Assembly (NCBI RefSeq): GCF_001039355.2
Contig: NW_019775613.1
Span: 186,001-250,000, forward strand
DNA: 64,000 nt
Direction: 5' to 3'
Source of the DNA: Lingula anatina
Lineage: Eukaryota > Brachiopoda > Lingulata > Lingulida > Lingulidae
Position 1 is the first letter of the stretch. Each line of letters begins with the position of its first letter. The position numbers and the translations under genes were made by a program. Shown piece after piece: positions 26,771 through 37,677 of the stretch. The notes under the pieces were generated by a model. The model saw only the letters and a list, made by a program, of their open reading frames with translations, did no database searches and was not told the DNA's origin.

Positions 26771-26910
26771 AGTACCACCAGCGTGTACGCTGGCGGTACT
26801 CATGGTTTTAGTCCCGGCCCGTATCGTACAAGTCACCGTTACCGCTTCTCCTCCTAGACCGCAAGGACCTGTGTCCCCATCTCTTGGATTTAGGTCACAT
26901 ATAATCTCTT
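26771..26910 (+). repeat. Hairpin-headed interspersed repeat, copy 2
   Basis: Hairpin 26771-26800 (13-bp arms, loop TGTA), then the CCGTTACCGCTTCTCCTCC block and GGATTTAGGTCAC, collinear with 22161-22325. The outer base pair of the stem differs from copy 1 on both arms, so pairing is kept. Confidence 0.7.
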
Positions 26911-27685
26911 GAACCCCTGTTTTTTTATTATTATTATTTTATTATTTTTTTATATTTTTGTATGTCTCAGTCAGTGCATTTGTCTTATGGTTTATCGACT
27001 AAGTGCAGGTGCAATAGTCTCTTCGGAAATGGGCCCTTAGATGCACTATGCATTAAATAAAACCTTTCAAAAACGGTAAGGACTAGAAAACGATATCGAA
27101 GAAATCATTTCCGCGACCCCCCTCCCATTTCCAAACCAACATTTGGAACCAAAGATATTTAAAAAAACGGAAGCAATTTGGTATAGCTCTGTATAGCGCC
27201 GCAAGCTGAAATTAAGCAAATCATCGCTTGTTTTCATAAATGTCAAATGCTATATGAACGAAGGCGACATTTATTATTTGCAAATTATGAATAAGCTTGC
27301 TTTTCTCACAAGTTGACGCCTCTAGTTGTTCAAAGTTAATGTTATACGTGGTGTGTTTTTTTTATCATGTTATCAGCGGCCTCCACAAGTCATTTGCACT
27401 CATGAATTTATTATAGCACATTAAAAAACTGGCGACGTTTGATAAGCTATCGTATATAATTATTTAAGATCTGTTGCATAGCATGCGTGTGCTGAACTTG
27501 CTAGGGTCGCCCATGAAAAGATATCAACCCTTTAGATATTATTTAAAGCTTACACACAAAGAAAATCTAACTTCTACAACCTTTCTTCTTATCTATGCAT
27601 AAACAGATCTTTCAGCACGCTAATTCACGTAACGGGACATATAGTTACTAGCATCTTTGTTCTAAGTCACGCCACAGTTTTTATA

Positions 27686-27787
27686 CCCTCTACCAGGGCG
27701 ACAGATTGATTTTTCACAGATATTCACAGATATGTCTCTAGATAAATAGACAGTCATTTTGATATAATCTGCCACCCTGGTGTAGGG
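27686..27787 (+). mobile_element. MITE family C, copy 1 (TA-target type)
   Basis: Ends CCCTCTACCAGGG and CCCTGGTGTAGGG are inverted repeats, preceded by TA. Similar ends occur at about 39365-39522 and 49817-49952. TA targets suggest a Tc1/mariner-type mobiliser. Confidence 0.6.
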
Positions 27788-27873
27788 TGCAGTTTTTAAG
27801 GGTTTGACCTTAAGATAACGAGCGTTTGAAGCCCTGGAACATGCACTCAGATGGTAGAGAGTTTACTTAAGAA

Positions 27874-27950
27874 AGCGGCCAGAACAAGGGCTAACTTTAC
27901 ACTGACCGAGCAGAGTGTGAAACGAATAGTCGGTACTTGTTCTGGCCGCT
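27874..27950. ncRNA. 77-nt hairpin, possible small-RNA precursor or foldback element
   Basis: Arms 27874-27888 and 27936-27950 are perfectly complementary over 15 bp (AGCGGCCAGAACAAG). The inner parts (GGCTA..CTTTACACT against AGTGTGAAACG..TAGTC) continue the pairing with bulges, leaving a loop of about 10 nt. The size is pre-miRNA-like, but no lower stem extends past the arms. I match it to no known miRNA. A MITE remnant is an equal alternative. Confidence 0.35.
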
Positions 27951-27999
27951 CTCTCAGAGAGAGAGAAAGAGAGAGAGGGAGAGGGGGGGGGGGGCGGAG

Positions 28000-30279
28000 G
28001 ATTGAAAGGTGAAGGGCAAAAAGTTGGAAGATTGTAACACATGCAGACATAGAAAATTCTTTGTAGCCCTGTCGTTACACCCCTCTCAGCGTTATTAACA
28101 ACCGGGTGTAAAGAGCAATCCCAGCCCACGATGCCCTTCTGACAGCTTCTTCTTGCTCTTGCAGGGGGGGTCTCTAGGAGTCTGATACAAAAATATCGTA
28201 TCGCGTGTCATATACTTATAATTTTACTATTTTAGAGGCCCCTGATATCAGAGGGTAGATATCAATCCTTTATTCATTTCTCGAGATTAGTTCAGCTGTT
28301 ATAAAACATGACTGTTCATTTCTGTGATAAAAGCGTGGGATTTGACAAGATGGCTTAAATGCTTGTGCTTGGAAATGGGAACCATAAGCTTTTGGCGTAC
28401 TTCGTGGGGAAAAAGAGTTGGATCGTTCATAGATACTGGTAGCCAAGTGTTAAGTTTCTTATATCAAAACGAATAGCAATTAACAAAAATAAGCATTATA
28501 ACCATTAAAATTTTGTTGAATCCAGATGCCATCATGAATTGGCCGCCATATTAGATGTGAACCTGGAAGGTGTCACTGCCTTATCACAAAAGTGAACAGT
28601 AGGAGTAGTTTTTTCCCGTTTATGAATATAAGATAACCGCATCCTGAAAGTGAAATAGTTGTTGTTTTGGTGCTCCTCCACCAGTATGTGTCTGGAACGA
28701 GTCTATGAAAGAGCAACTTTCACATCGAAGGTCGGATTTCGGTTTTCTTTAAGACAAACCGACTCAACTGCCTCAGTTATTTGATAATAGATACAAGAAC
28801 TATTAAACTGAAGGATACAATGTCAGGTTTGTAACTGAACTAGTCACTAATGCGCCGAACTACGGTAGAGAATGCACTAGTGATTAAGCATACTGGATAT
28901 ACTGGATTTTGTGAAGCAATTTTAACCGCTGCCTTTATAAAATGGATGTATAACATGTAAATATGATATGGCAAGTTATAATATATCTGGTTTTTTATTA
29001 TAAATTAAGTGTCAGATAAGGTGATGAAAGGTATAAGGTATATCTAGTGCATCGTAGATGTACATGTAACATGGATATGTGCGGTAAGTATAAGGCAGTG
29101 AACGCTGCATTCCACTCCAACAGCTCTAAAATATACATGATGTGGCAGAGTAATCGTGCCTTGGTGGACCTAAGTATCGGAAGGAACATTTTCATTAATA
29201 ACGAATAAGGCCTCATAGTTACATGTACGCAGTTGGTGCAATGGGTTTTAGGTTTAAATGTGGCTTCGTGGCAAACAAATAAGTAAACCTGTAATTTGGC
29301 CTGTCCTTGGAAACAACCCACACTGCTGCATTTAAAAGATAGCATTAAAAGAGGGCGGTCTCAGTATATTGCTTTCAGCATTATGCTTATGTCTGGCAAT
29401 GGTGGTCTTCTCTGGACGCATTACGGATATATCATGAAATTGATATGAATGCAGTTATGAAGATAATTTAAGTAAATGGCATCCGATAAACGGGTGCCAA
29501 CTTTGAAAAAAGGACCTGCCAGTGAGCAAAGATTTAGGTAGAACGCGAGAAGCTCTCAGGGAGGGCAGACCTCCGACAAATGCAAGAAGCCAGGCCACAG
29601 ATTGCAAATCATGTCTGTGACGTGTACCATTAAAAAAAAAACCCATGAAGTAATTACTACTGCTTATAAAACAGTAACTTAATAATAGGCCGTACCCCAG
29701 CTCCTCAACTCTAATTATTTATAATCCTTGGCTCATTTGTTACCCATCCTGAAATGTTCATCAAAATCCGTCCATAAACATTTTTCTAATGTTGCGAACA
29801 GACAAACTAACTAACGGGACCAAAAACGTAACCTCCTTGTCAGAGGTAATTATTGCAAGCCAGTAAAAGGGAAAAATGTCTTTACCATTACATGATAGCA
29901 GGTTTGCGTTTGCGATTATTATCAAAAAAAAGGGCCGCCATCAGCTGCAGTTTGGTGTTGAACCCAACTCTTTTTTCATACAAAACTGGTGGCAACAAAG
30001 CTGAGCTTTGCAGTTTTTCATTTCCGGATTGATCTCGTAGTTCTGCGGAAGGAGGCGGAATCGATTTTTCGCAGATCGGCCGTGGACTAGCGATATTGAC
30101 CTGTATTTTAAACACATGTTATCGTCTAATATTTACAAAACATAGCTAATGGTACTTCAGATTAAGCTGAAGTTATGGGCGAGGTATAATTTAATTTCAT
30201 GGCCTGTTGGCCGTTTGCAGTTCTCCGTATTTATAACTGGGGTACTCACTAAAACCCAGTTGTTCGATATATTAGGCGG
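28000..30279. other. Intergenic DNA without recognisable genes
   Basis: Low-complexity GA and poly-G (about 27955-28000), otherwise unique-looking AT-rich sequence. Open frames here show no domain, codon bias or splice context. Confidence 0.55.
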
Positions 30280-30524
30280 GTTTATTGGGGCACTTTATCA
30301 AGCTCAGTAACTGCTGTCGACTGTTCTCATTCTGTTGACTGGATCGGTTTGTAGATTGGATTGTCGGAAAGGGCCCCTTGATTCCATCCGATTAATTCCG
30401 TTGCTTCTCGAGTGACTGGTTCGTCCCAATAATCTCTCAAGATCGCTTACAGCAACAATCTCTTGTGAAGATTTATACGTAACAGAGCGTAGACCAGTAC
30501 TTTGTCGTAGTACCCAGGTTGGTG
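30280..30524 (+). other. Candidate untranslated first exon of the GT31 gene
   Basis: A stretch less AT-rich than its surroundings that ends in a strong donor (GTG followed by GTAAGT at 30525). It lies upstream of the acceptor at 34041. The linkage is inferred only from strand and position, and the 5' boundary is a guess. Confidence 0.2.
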
Positions 30525-31917
30525 GTAAGTGGCCAAAAGAAGATTATCAACAGATGTAATAGAAATTGTTTGGTTATTTGATGTAGAATGCATCTAACAG
30601 TACATTAGGTAATGAGGGATGCAAATGACATTATTAAGCAAATATAGTGGTAAATTTTTTTATGATATGCTACGTTTATATAGGCTATGTGGAGATATGT
30701 GTATCTCGTGAACATCGTCTCATACTGTCATTCAAATGGTATCGATTCAGATGAAAGATCTATGTTTTTACTGATACCCTTCAGGTGCTTAGATAAAACG
30801 CAATTTTCAATGATATGGCAATAATTTCATAAGGGAACCTAATACTTATACTAATATTTCCTAGAGGAGAAATTATTCTAGGTATCTACAATGTTATCTT
30901 TCTATTGCTATTCAAATGACAAAAAAATTAGATTACCGTCTCCCTGATTATTGATTTCACTTTCATTCAGTCTAACGGGAAGATACTTAATAGTTGGATC
31001 AACATCCGCTCCAAGAAATGTGCCTTTGTGTATTATCTTTAAGACGGATTAGCGCCGTATCCGCGGGACTCGCGGAAGTTGGCTACCATGCAAATCGTGA
31101 CTTTTTCGTTTCAACCTGAAATGTTGGATTTTATGTTACTTATTTAAAACGAGCCGCGAAGGCTTAGCGGAGTCTCGGAGCGTTTGTGTAAACGTGGATA
31201 TTGGCGAAAATGAAAACATCGAATCGCCCATGCCTTTATCGACTGTATGAGGAAATATGGGATTTTGAGCATCCTATTTTTCATTTACCTAGGAAACATA
31301 CAATTTCAAGTAACTATGTCTTTTTGTTAGACAGTTAACGCTTCCCATCGAATCAATAATTCGAGTATTTATATGAGAGAAAGGGGCGTTTTGCACCAAG
31401 AAATCCTGATTTGCTTTATTTTGGATGTTAGATAAAAAAAAGTGGAGAACTATGACGTGTGAAACACCCAAAAACTTTAAATTTGACAAAATTAAAATAC
31501 ATATCCTCTTTAAATTGGTTTCGACAACTGCTCATTCGAATTTGCAAACTTAGGTACACGAATATACAATTTCATGACCAGATTTTTTTCAACTAGATCA
31601 TACAACCGCCTTTTTAAATAAAAAATAGATTGCAATTCAGTGAGTATTTGTATAAATGGCCAAATTCTCGTTCAGGCGATAAGAATTTGATGACAATTTA
31701 TCTAAGAATAGCTATCGCCCGAGAACTGTATCAGCTGTTAGCTGTCACGTTCACAGCTCTCCCCCACCCCTCCGCCAAGGCAAGGAGAGGGCAGTAAAGG
31801 AGCGGTTACACTGATCAGATTGGCTTATCATGGCGACCCAGGGTTTTGCTAAAAGCTCGTTTTTACCGAGCAAAGCAAAGTTCAGTGTAAAATTGTAGAC
31901 ACAGACAATGTGACTAA
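30525..31917. other. Non-coding sequence between the candidate first exon of the GT31 gene and MITE A2
   Basis: AT-rich, with no coding signal or clear repeat structure seen. It would be intronic if the proposed untranslated exon is real. Confidence 0.5.
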
Positions 31918-32123
31918 GACCCCATTCCCAGAGATTAGATCGATCTACTTTAGATCGACCTAACTCCCTGGGGGTTAACGCTAAATAGCTGTCAGCCGAG
32001 AAATTAATTACCCCCGTACAGCTTGTAATAGTCGGGACGGACATTTAAGCCGGATTATCTGACAGTAATCTAGTGAGACTCCCCGCGGGGATAGCTCGAT
32101 CTAAAAGCTCTGGGAATACGCCC
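31918..32123 (-). mobile_element. MITE family A, copy 2 (inverted orientation)
   Basis: 206 bp, flanked by TAA at 31915-31917 and 32124-32126. Left end GACCCCATTCCCAGAGATTA, right end GGGAATACGCCC. It is collinear with copy 1 when reverse-complemented. Confidence 0.82.
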
Positions 32124-32604
32124 TAAAATACATGTTGTATAGCATTTATTAACATAATATGTGAAGAAGATATGTACAAATCACCATGTGCCTGTAAGTC
32201 ACCTCATTTTATACAGTTTTCAAATGCACAGAATAACGATGAGACAGAACAAGCAAACCCATGTAGACATATTGTAATGCTGTACTTAAAGATTTGTATG
32301 CATTGCAATATTTATTTGCAACGGGCCAAAAACAACACTATCTCAAACCAAAACAGAGATGGAAATGTTGCCTTGCTTTGTGTCGTCTAGCTTGTTACAA
32401 TGTGTAAGCCCGTATATTTGAAACTTGTATTCTTTTGTAATAATCTTTCTTCAAAGTTACCCATTTAACTCTTTGGCAAATTCTCGCCAGTACAAATCTG
32501 GCTATTCACATTAAAACCATTCAGCTGCAAAACCTTCACCCATTGCATCACTTTAAGTAGCTAATTACTTCCTGAAGTGTCTCTAGCCATGTGGATATCA
32601 TTTA

Positions 32605-33052
32605 GGGTGCATTCAGATTAACACAATTGGGGCGTATTCCCATAGATTTTAGATCGATCTATCCCCGTGGGGAGTCTCACTAGATTACTGTCAGATAATC
32701 CGGCTTTAATGTCCGTCCCGCCTACTACAAGCTGTAAGGGGGTAATTAAGTGTCGTGCCCGCTCAGCTGACAGGGAGTTAGGTTGATCTAGTTGGATCGA
32801 TTTAATCTCTGGGAATGGGGTCTTAGTCTACCTACGTGGATCGACCCAACTCTGCAGGGACTCGCGCTGAGTGCAGTCGACATAACAGATTAACATGCCT
32901 CCTCCTGGCGTTAAGTAGAATACAGAAAAGCTGGAGATTATACGAGTATGTTGGAAACTCTACGAGGAGTGAGATTCAATTAAGGTGATTGCACTTAACG
33001 AGAGTTCCTGCAGATCAACGTACACCGATCGCATCTTTATAGGAATGAAGTC
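32605..33052 (+). mobile_element. MITE family B, copy 2, interrupted by a family A element
   Basis: Left end GGGTGCATTCAGATTAACAC after TTA (32602-32604). Right end GGAATGAAGTC before TTA (33053-33055). The inner arms CTGCAGGGACTCGCGCTGAG and TTAACGAGAGTTCCTGCAG are inverted repeats. A family A element sits inside at 32630-32822. Confidence 0.7.
32630..32822 (+). mobile_element. MITE family A, copy 3, nested in family B copy 2
   Basis: 193 bp, GGGCGTATTCCCATAG to GGGAATGGGGTC, flanked by TTG (32627-32629) and TTA (32823-32825), consistent with a TTA duplication carrying one later change. It lacks a short internal piece found in copies 1 and 2. Confidence 0.75.
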
Positions 33053-33055
33053 TTA

Positions 33056-34041
33056 AGTACTGTAGCACAACGTAATCTGCAAATAATTACCAGCTACCTC
33101 ACATTTGGTATATCAACATTTACGATCTATTCAAGATACATATTTATGTAATAAAAAGGATTGCGTACCACCTGTTATTTTACGTGATGCTATCAGTTTA
33201 ACCTGAATTAAATTCACCTGAATTAAAACAAAAAACTATGCAATCTATTAAACATACATATTTATATTTTACCCCAATGGATCATTTTAACTTATTCCAA
33301 AGATATGCGATCTTTGAAAAATACATACAGTGTGCTAATATTTTACTCCAAAGGCTCATTACACATAGTGAAGGATCATAATGCTTGTTATTGCTATATG
33401 TAATGCATTTTCGTTCTTAGGTCTTACAGCTATTAAGACATCTCTACATTGTTGTGTAATTTTTAATTCACAAATTGACGAAAATGATATTTGAAAATAT
33501 TTTCACCTCAATTTTACTGTGCATTCTTTGTAGCCAGCATTAATTTTGTTATATTGCAGGCCTTAGTGGTATAAAATCCCGTGATGCTTTACAATGAGAC
33601 TTTTTGATTGGGCAAACTGGTGCCTTCTGTCATTGAGCTATGCAAACATTTGACCAATCAAAATCATTGCCAATTAAGGTCTTTGGTTTAGTTACCCTTA
33701 GTAGGATTGTACGTGAATTTTTAACTTAAGTGCTCTTGTGTTTGGATTGTGAGCGTATTCGACACAGGTCTGATATTATTTCAAATAATTTGTCCATTTT
33801 CTTTTGTTGTGTTGTAGGAAGGTGATAGTTTTAGTTTCACACCTGAAAAGCGGTTGGAGAGTAATTTAAAGTTTTGATTTAGAAATAGAGTAATTAACAG
33901 TTTTTCATTTATTTGTTAACATATTAAGATGTATAACCAACCATTTACTAGTTCATTGACTACCCCCAATCAGTGATAATTATACAATTGAAAAGTAAGT
34001 TTTCGAATTGCAGCAAAAATGCAATTTTCTTGTTTTTACAG
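33056..34041 (+). other. Non-coding sequence upstream of the GT31 coding exon
   Basis: AT-rich, with no coding signal. It ends in a good acceptor (TTTTTACAG, 34033-34041). Confidence 0.5.
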
Positions 34042-34197
34042 GAACCATGGTATTGAAGATAGCCATCTAATAGCTATTCAGTTGGAGGACCTTTTTGAAT
34101 CGCCAATCCATGCTAAGAACCTAGACCAGAGAGGGTCCGATAAATGAGCAAACCAACTTCCAAGCACTGAAGAACTTGTGACATCTTTCCCATCAAT
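34042..34197 (+). promoter_or_regulatory. 5' leader of the GT31 gene with three upstream ORFs
   Basis: After the acceptor at 34041 come ATGs at 34047 (7 codons, strong ACCATGG context), 34110 (4 codons) and 34144 (8 codons, ending at 34170). All terminate before the main ATG. Confidence 0.5.
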
Positions 34198-36294
34198 ATG
34201 CGAAAAAAGGCACTGGTAATATTCATATGTATGTCTGTGTGGACATTTATGGCATATACGCGAATCTATCATTCCACCGAAAACTATCACAAGAAATTCA
34301 TCATTCATAAACGTAAAGGAAGCAAGTGGAATTCTAGTACTCCACTTAAACACGTTTCACAAACAGTATATCCATCTCCATCAGCTCCCTATATACGACA
34401 TATACAACAGGAAGCTGTAAAATCAAGCGGAAGAAAACCGAAGGGGGACTCTGAAAACGAAAGCAGAGAGGAGTTGTATAGTATTGCCGATGACGAGCAT
34501 GTAGAACCGCCATCCAGTACTGGATTCTCAACTACATCGACTTCTGCTGTCCCGACAACGGCTCCATCAACATCTATTGTTGGGAATACTATAACCGATC
34601 TATCGATGACACCGTCACAGTTTCCAGCGAGTAGGGCTACAATGGGCATGATGGCCATGCCTGCAAAAATGGGGATAGAAAGGAAAATATTTCCAACAAC
34701 TAAGCGGATCACGTTATTCGAAGTACCCCGGAGAAAGGAATCCCCCTCTCGCTATATCGACAATCCCATGGATGTGGATCTCGTGTCTTCACAACTACCT
34801 GTCAGAAATTCTTATTACATTAAGGCAACCAAGCCTACGCCTGAACGCGAACATACTCTCAAAGTTAATTTTCAGACCCATACAAAAATACCGCGTCAGA
34901 ACAGGCCACAAGAGCTTAACAGCAAATATATTGTTCCAAATGTAATACAAAATGTTCCACAGCGCAGCAAAGTTGGCACACAACACTTTGAAAATATCCA
35001 GGTCCCCAATACAAGGAAAATGGTTCATCCCACCAAAACTAACGCCGATTTACCTCTAAATGTAGATAAGCATCTCCACACGATACGAAATTACCAACCA
35101 TTGCACACCAGAGAGGAGCAAGCCTTTAATGGAAACAATAAAGCATTCCAGTATTCTGTCAATTTAGGTAAAGGTGACATTCATCAACAAGTTAGGAAAA
35201 TTGCAATGATGAGGAGTCGCTTCACAAAGCCTGCGGAGACTACCCTGGAAGAGCCACCACCGAGTTACTTTGTACCAAGGGCACGGCCTGTGAACAACTT
35301 TACGTACACCAAACTTCTGTCTCCAGATGCGTTGTGTGATGGAAAAGTCGAGATGATCATAATCGTTATAACCCACCCAAAGTCACATTACATGCGGGCC
35401 ACACTGCGACGGGTTACCAAAAATCTTTTTAATGCAAAATCACCGTTTCGCCTTGCTTTTATGCTAGGGCGCGATCGGACTGGTAGTTCTAAATCTCCCC
35501 TATGGGAAGCTGTGGAATATGAAAGTAAAGCGTATAATGACATAATAGCTTTTGATTTCCTTGACACATACCGGAACTTATCAGTGAAGTCAATAATGAT
35601 GCTAAAATGGGCGTCGCAGCACTGTAACAATGCCAAATATTTAGTCAAAATGGATGACGACGTTTTCCTCAACGCAAAAACTCTGAGGCGTATTTTAAAG
35701 AGTGGGCGGTACACCAGGGGGTTCCTCGGCGGCCACGTGACTTCTGAAGACGTGGTCCACAGAGATGATGAACCGAAATGGGACGTTACATTTGATGAAT
35801 ACCCTTACGGGTACTTTCCGAGTTTTGCCCATGGACCAATATACGTAATGTCAATGGACGTTGTTCACAGGTTGTATAAGGTGGCCCCGTTTCTCCCCAT
35901 GATTCACCTTGAAGATGTCTTTGTAACTGGCATTCTTGCCCGCGCCATCAACGTGTTCCCAGTCAATCTCAACGGAATGTCTCTATATCCAACGGACTAT
36001 GATAAGGAACACGTTTGTTCTACGCTTGATTCGAGGATGTTTGCGGTTCACGACTTGGAAATCAGTGAGCTAGAGGCCTTTTACACTACATGGTGCGAGG
36101 GGCAAAGCGATGGGGTTATTATCGTCAATGATCCGAGCCCACCCGAGGAGAGAGTGCTCCAAAGACGCACAGAGTTAGGTGTGCTCCAGAAGAATGTGCC
36201 AAAAACTAAAGAATCGACGCAGTTATTGCAAACTCGCCAAAATAACCAATCGTTATTGAGGTCGAAACCGAAAACGAACGCTTTAGAAATATAG
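34198..36294 (+). CDS. GT31-family beta-1,3-glycosyltransferase, single exon, type II membrane protein
   Basis: A 698-residue intronless coding region. Residues about 5-24 (ALVIFICMSVWTFMAYTRIY) are a signal anchor. A long Ser/Thr/Pro-rich, low-conservation stem runs to about residue 380. The catalytic domain starts at DGKVEMIIIVITHP (381) and has the GT31 motifs FLDTYRNLSVKSIMMLKW, KYLVKMDDDVF (metal/UDP-sugar-binding DDD at 486-488), KWDVTFDEYPYGYFPSFAHGPIYVMS and HLEDVFVTGI (EDV at 572-574). The family transfers Gal or GlcNAc in beta-1,3 linkage in the Golgi. Acceptor specificity cannot be read from sequence. The stem is unusually long for a beta3GalT. An in-frame stop at 34168 shows the ATG at 34198 is the first one. 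Three short upstream ORFs precede it. Confidence 0.9.
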   Translation: MRKKALVIFICMSVWTFMAYTRIYHSTENYHKKFIIHKRKGSKWNSSTPLKHVSQTVYPSPSAPYIRHIQQEAVKSSGRKPKGDSENESREELYSIADDEHVEPPSSTGFSTTSTSAVPTTAPSTSIVGNTITDLSMTPSQFPASRATMGMMAMPAKMGIERKIFPTTKRITLFEVPRRKESPSRYIDNPMDVDLVSSQLPVRNSYYIKATKPTPEREHTLKVNFQTHTKIPRQNRPQELNSKYIVPNVIQNVPQRSKVGTQHFENIQVPNTRKMVHPTKTNADLPLNVDKHLHTIRNYQPLHTREEQAFNGNNKAFQYSVNLGKGDIHQQVRKIAMMRSRFTKPAETTLEEPPPSYFVPRARPVNNFTYTKLLSPDALCDGKVEMIIIVITHPKSHYMRATLRRVTKNLFNAKSPFRLAFMLGRDRTGSSKSPLWEAVEYESKAYNDIIAFDFLDTYRNLSVKSIMMLKWASQHCNNAKYLVKMDDDVFLNAKTLRRILKSGRYTRGFLGGHVTSEDVVHRDDEPKWDVTFDEYPYGYFPSFAHGPIYVMSMDVVHRLYKVAPFLPMIHLEDVFVTGILARAINVFPVNLNGMSLYPTDYDKEHVCSTLDSRMFAVHDLEISELEAFYTTWCEGQSDGVIIVNDPSPPEERVLQRRTELGVLQKNVPKTKESTQLLQTRQNNQSLLRSKPKTNALEI

Positions 36295-36680
36295 TTGTCT
36301 CCATGGAAAGATGACGGTTACAAATAGGACGCCAGGAAGGGATAGATCTCCACAAGCTGCTCTAATGGAGATAATATACGTCAATTCAGAAGTGCAATTT
36401 CCGGAACAAAAGCCGTGAAAGATAGTGTTGGTTTTACGTTTCTCATATTTCTGGTGTGAAATGAAAATGAACATTGAAAAATTCATCAAATATATATCCG
36501 GTGAGGGGAAAATGTAGAATTTACAGTAGAAATGTTCAATTAAAGACTGTAGCGTGTCTTGCTTGGTATCACACGAGTTTCAGAAATAAAAAGATGAGAA
36601 TGCAGAAAATAAAGGATACTCATGCAAACTGAATCTGAAGAAAAATGATAGTGCGATGTTGTTTTTTTTACATATATGAT
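36295..36680 (+). other. GT31 gene 3' flank
   Basis: AT-rich, with no coding signal. Likely 3' UTR. Confidence 0.5.
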
Positions 36681-37371
36681 GGTGCTTTTACTATTTTCCA
36701 GTTCAAATTTACACTGGCAATATCTACACCATATAGGGAACATATTAACTGCCTTTTGCCTGTACATTTAAAAGAAAGTGTTAGCAATTTAGATAAATAT
36801 TTTTGGAGATAGATGGTCCCGGGTTTTCCAATAAGTTAGTTGTGTGTGCAACTTTAAATAAGAAGTAATATGGAAAATGTTTTTTCCATTGGAGGCTTTG
36901 AAAACTGTTTCATTTGAAACTGAATGTAAATAGGTTAAATGAGCTAACTTACATGTATCGTTTTAGATACAATAGCACAATGATAGTTGAGCATGTATAC
37001 AGCGCTGTTAAAAATTGATTACATACTATTGCTAGCCTACTGTATGGTCATATTCGGCTCGTTACAAACGGTTTCAATCGTTCAGCGAATTTTACTTTAT
37101 AATATAAATGGTTTGAAGTTTAAGAGAAATGATAATGATGGAAATATTTTGATATATAATATTGTATAAATGTAATGGTGCTTTTACTATTCTCCAACAT
37201 ATTTTAGTGGCAATATCTAGACTATTAAGAAACGCCTTTAAATATTAACTGCATTTTGTCTGTACATGACTTGGACACCGTTAACAATTTAGATAAATAT
37301 TTTTGTAGATAAGTAATCCCGTTTTTTCCAGGAAATATTCTAGTCATTCTGCTGTGCCATATAATATGTAA

Positions 37372-37578
37372 GGCTGCGTTCACATGAAAAATCTATTTTC
37401 TAAAAATCCGCGGCGTAATTACTGGCAGCGCCGAAAATTAATTACAGCTTTGGAAGTAACTGGCTCGCGCTGCCCGTAATTACGCCGTGGGGTATTCAGG
37501 GCACAGACTTTGATCACATGATACCGCAAATAGATTTTTAGATTTTTTAGAAAATAGATTTTTCATGTGAAAGCAGCC
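37372..37578 (+). mobile_element. MITE family D with ~40-bp terminal inverted repeats
   Basis: 207 bp flanked by TAA (37369-37371, 37579-37581). GGCTGCGTTCACATGAAAAA at left mirrors the right end GTGAAAGCAGCC. The inner arms (ATCTATTTTCTAAAAA) also pair. The end sequence and TAA duplication fit PIF/Harbinger-type elements. Confidence 0.82.
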
Positions 37579-37677
37579 TAACACTGAAAACAATTTTTTC
37601 ATTGGAAATTTTGCAGCTGCTTTATTTCAAACTGAAAGTCAACAGCTTGAATAAGTTGAATAACGTGTATCGTTTTA

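Noticed and set aside
34078-35714. Several minus-strand open frames within the GT31 gene
   Set aside because: They overlap a clear domain-bearing plus-strand gene and show no domains themselves.
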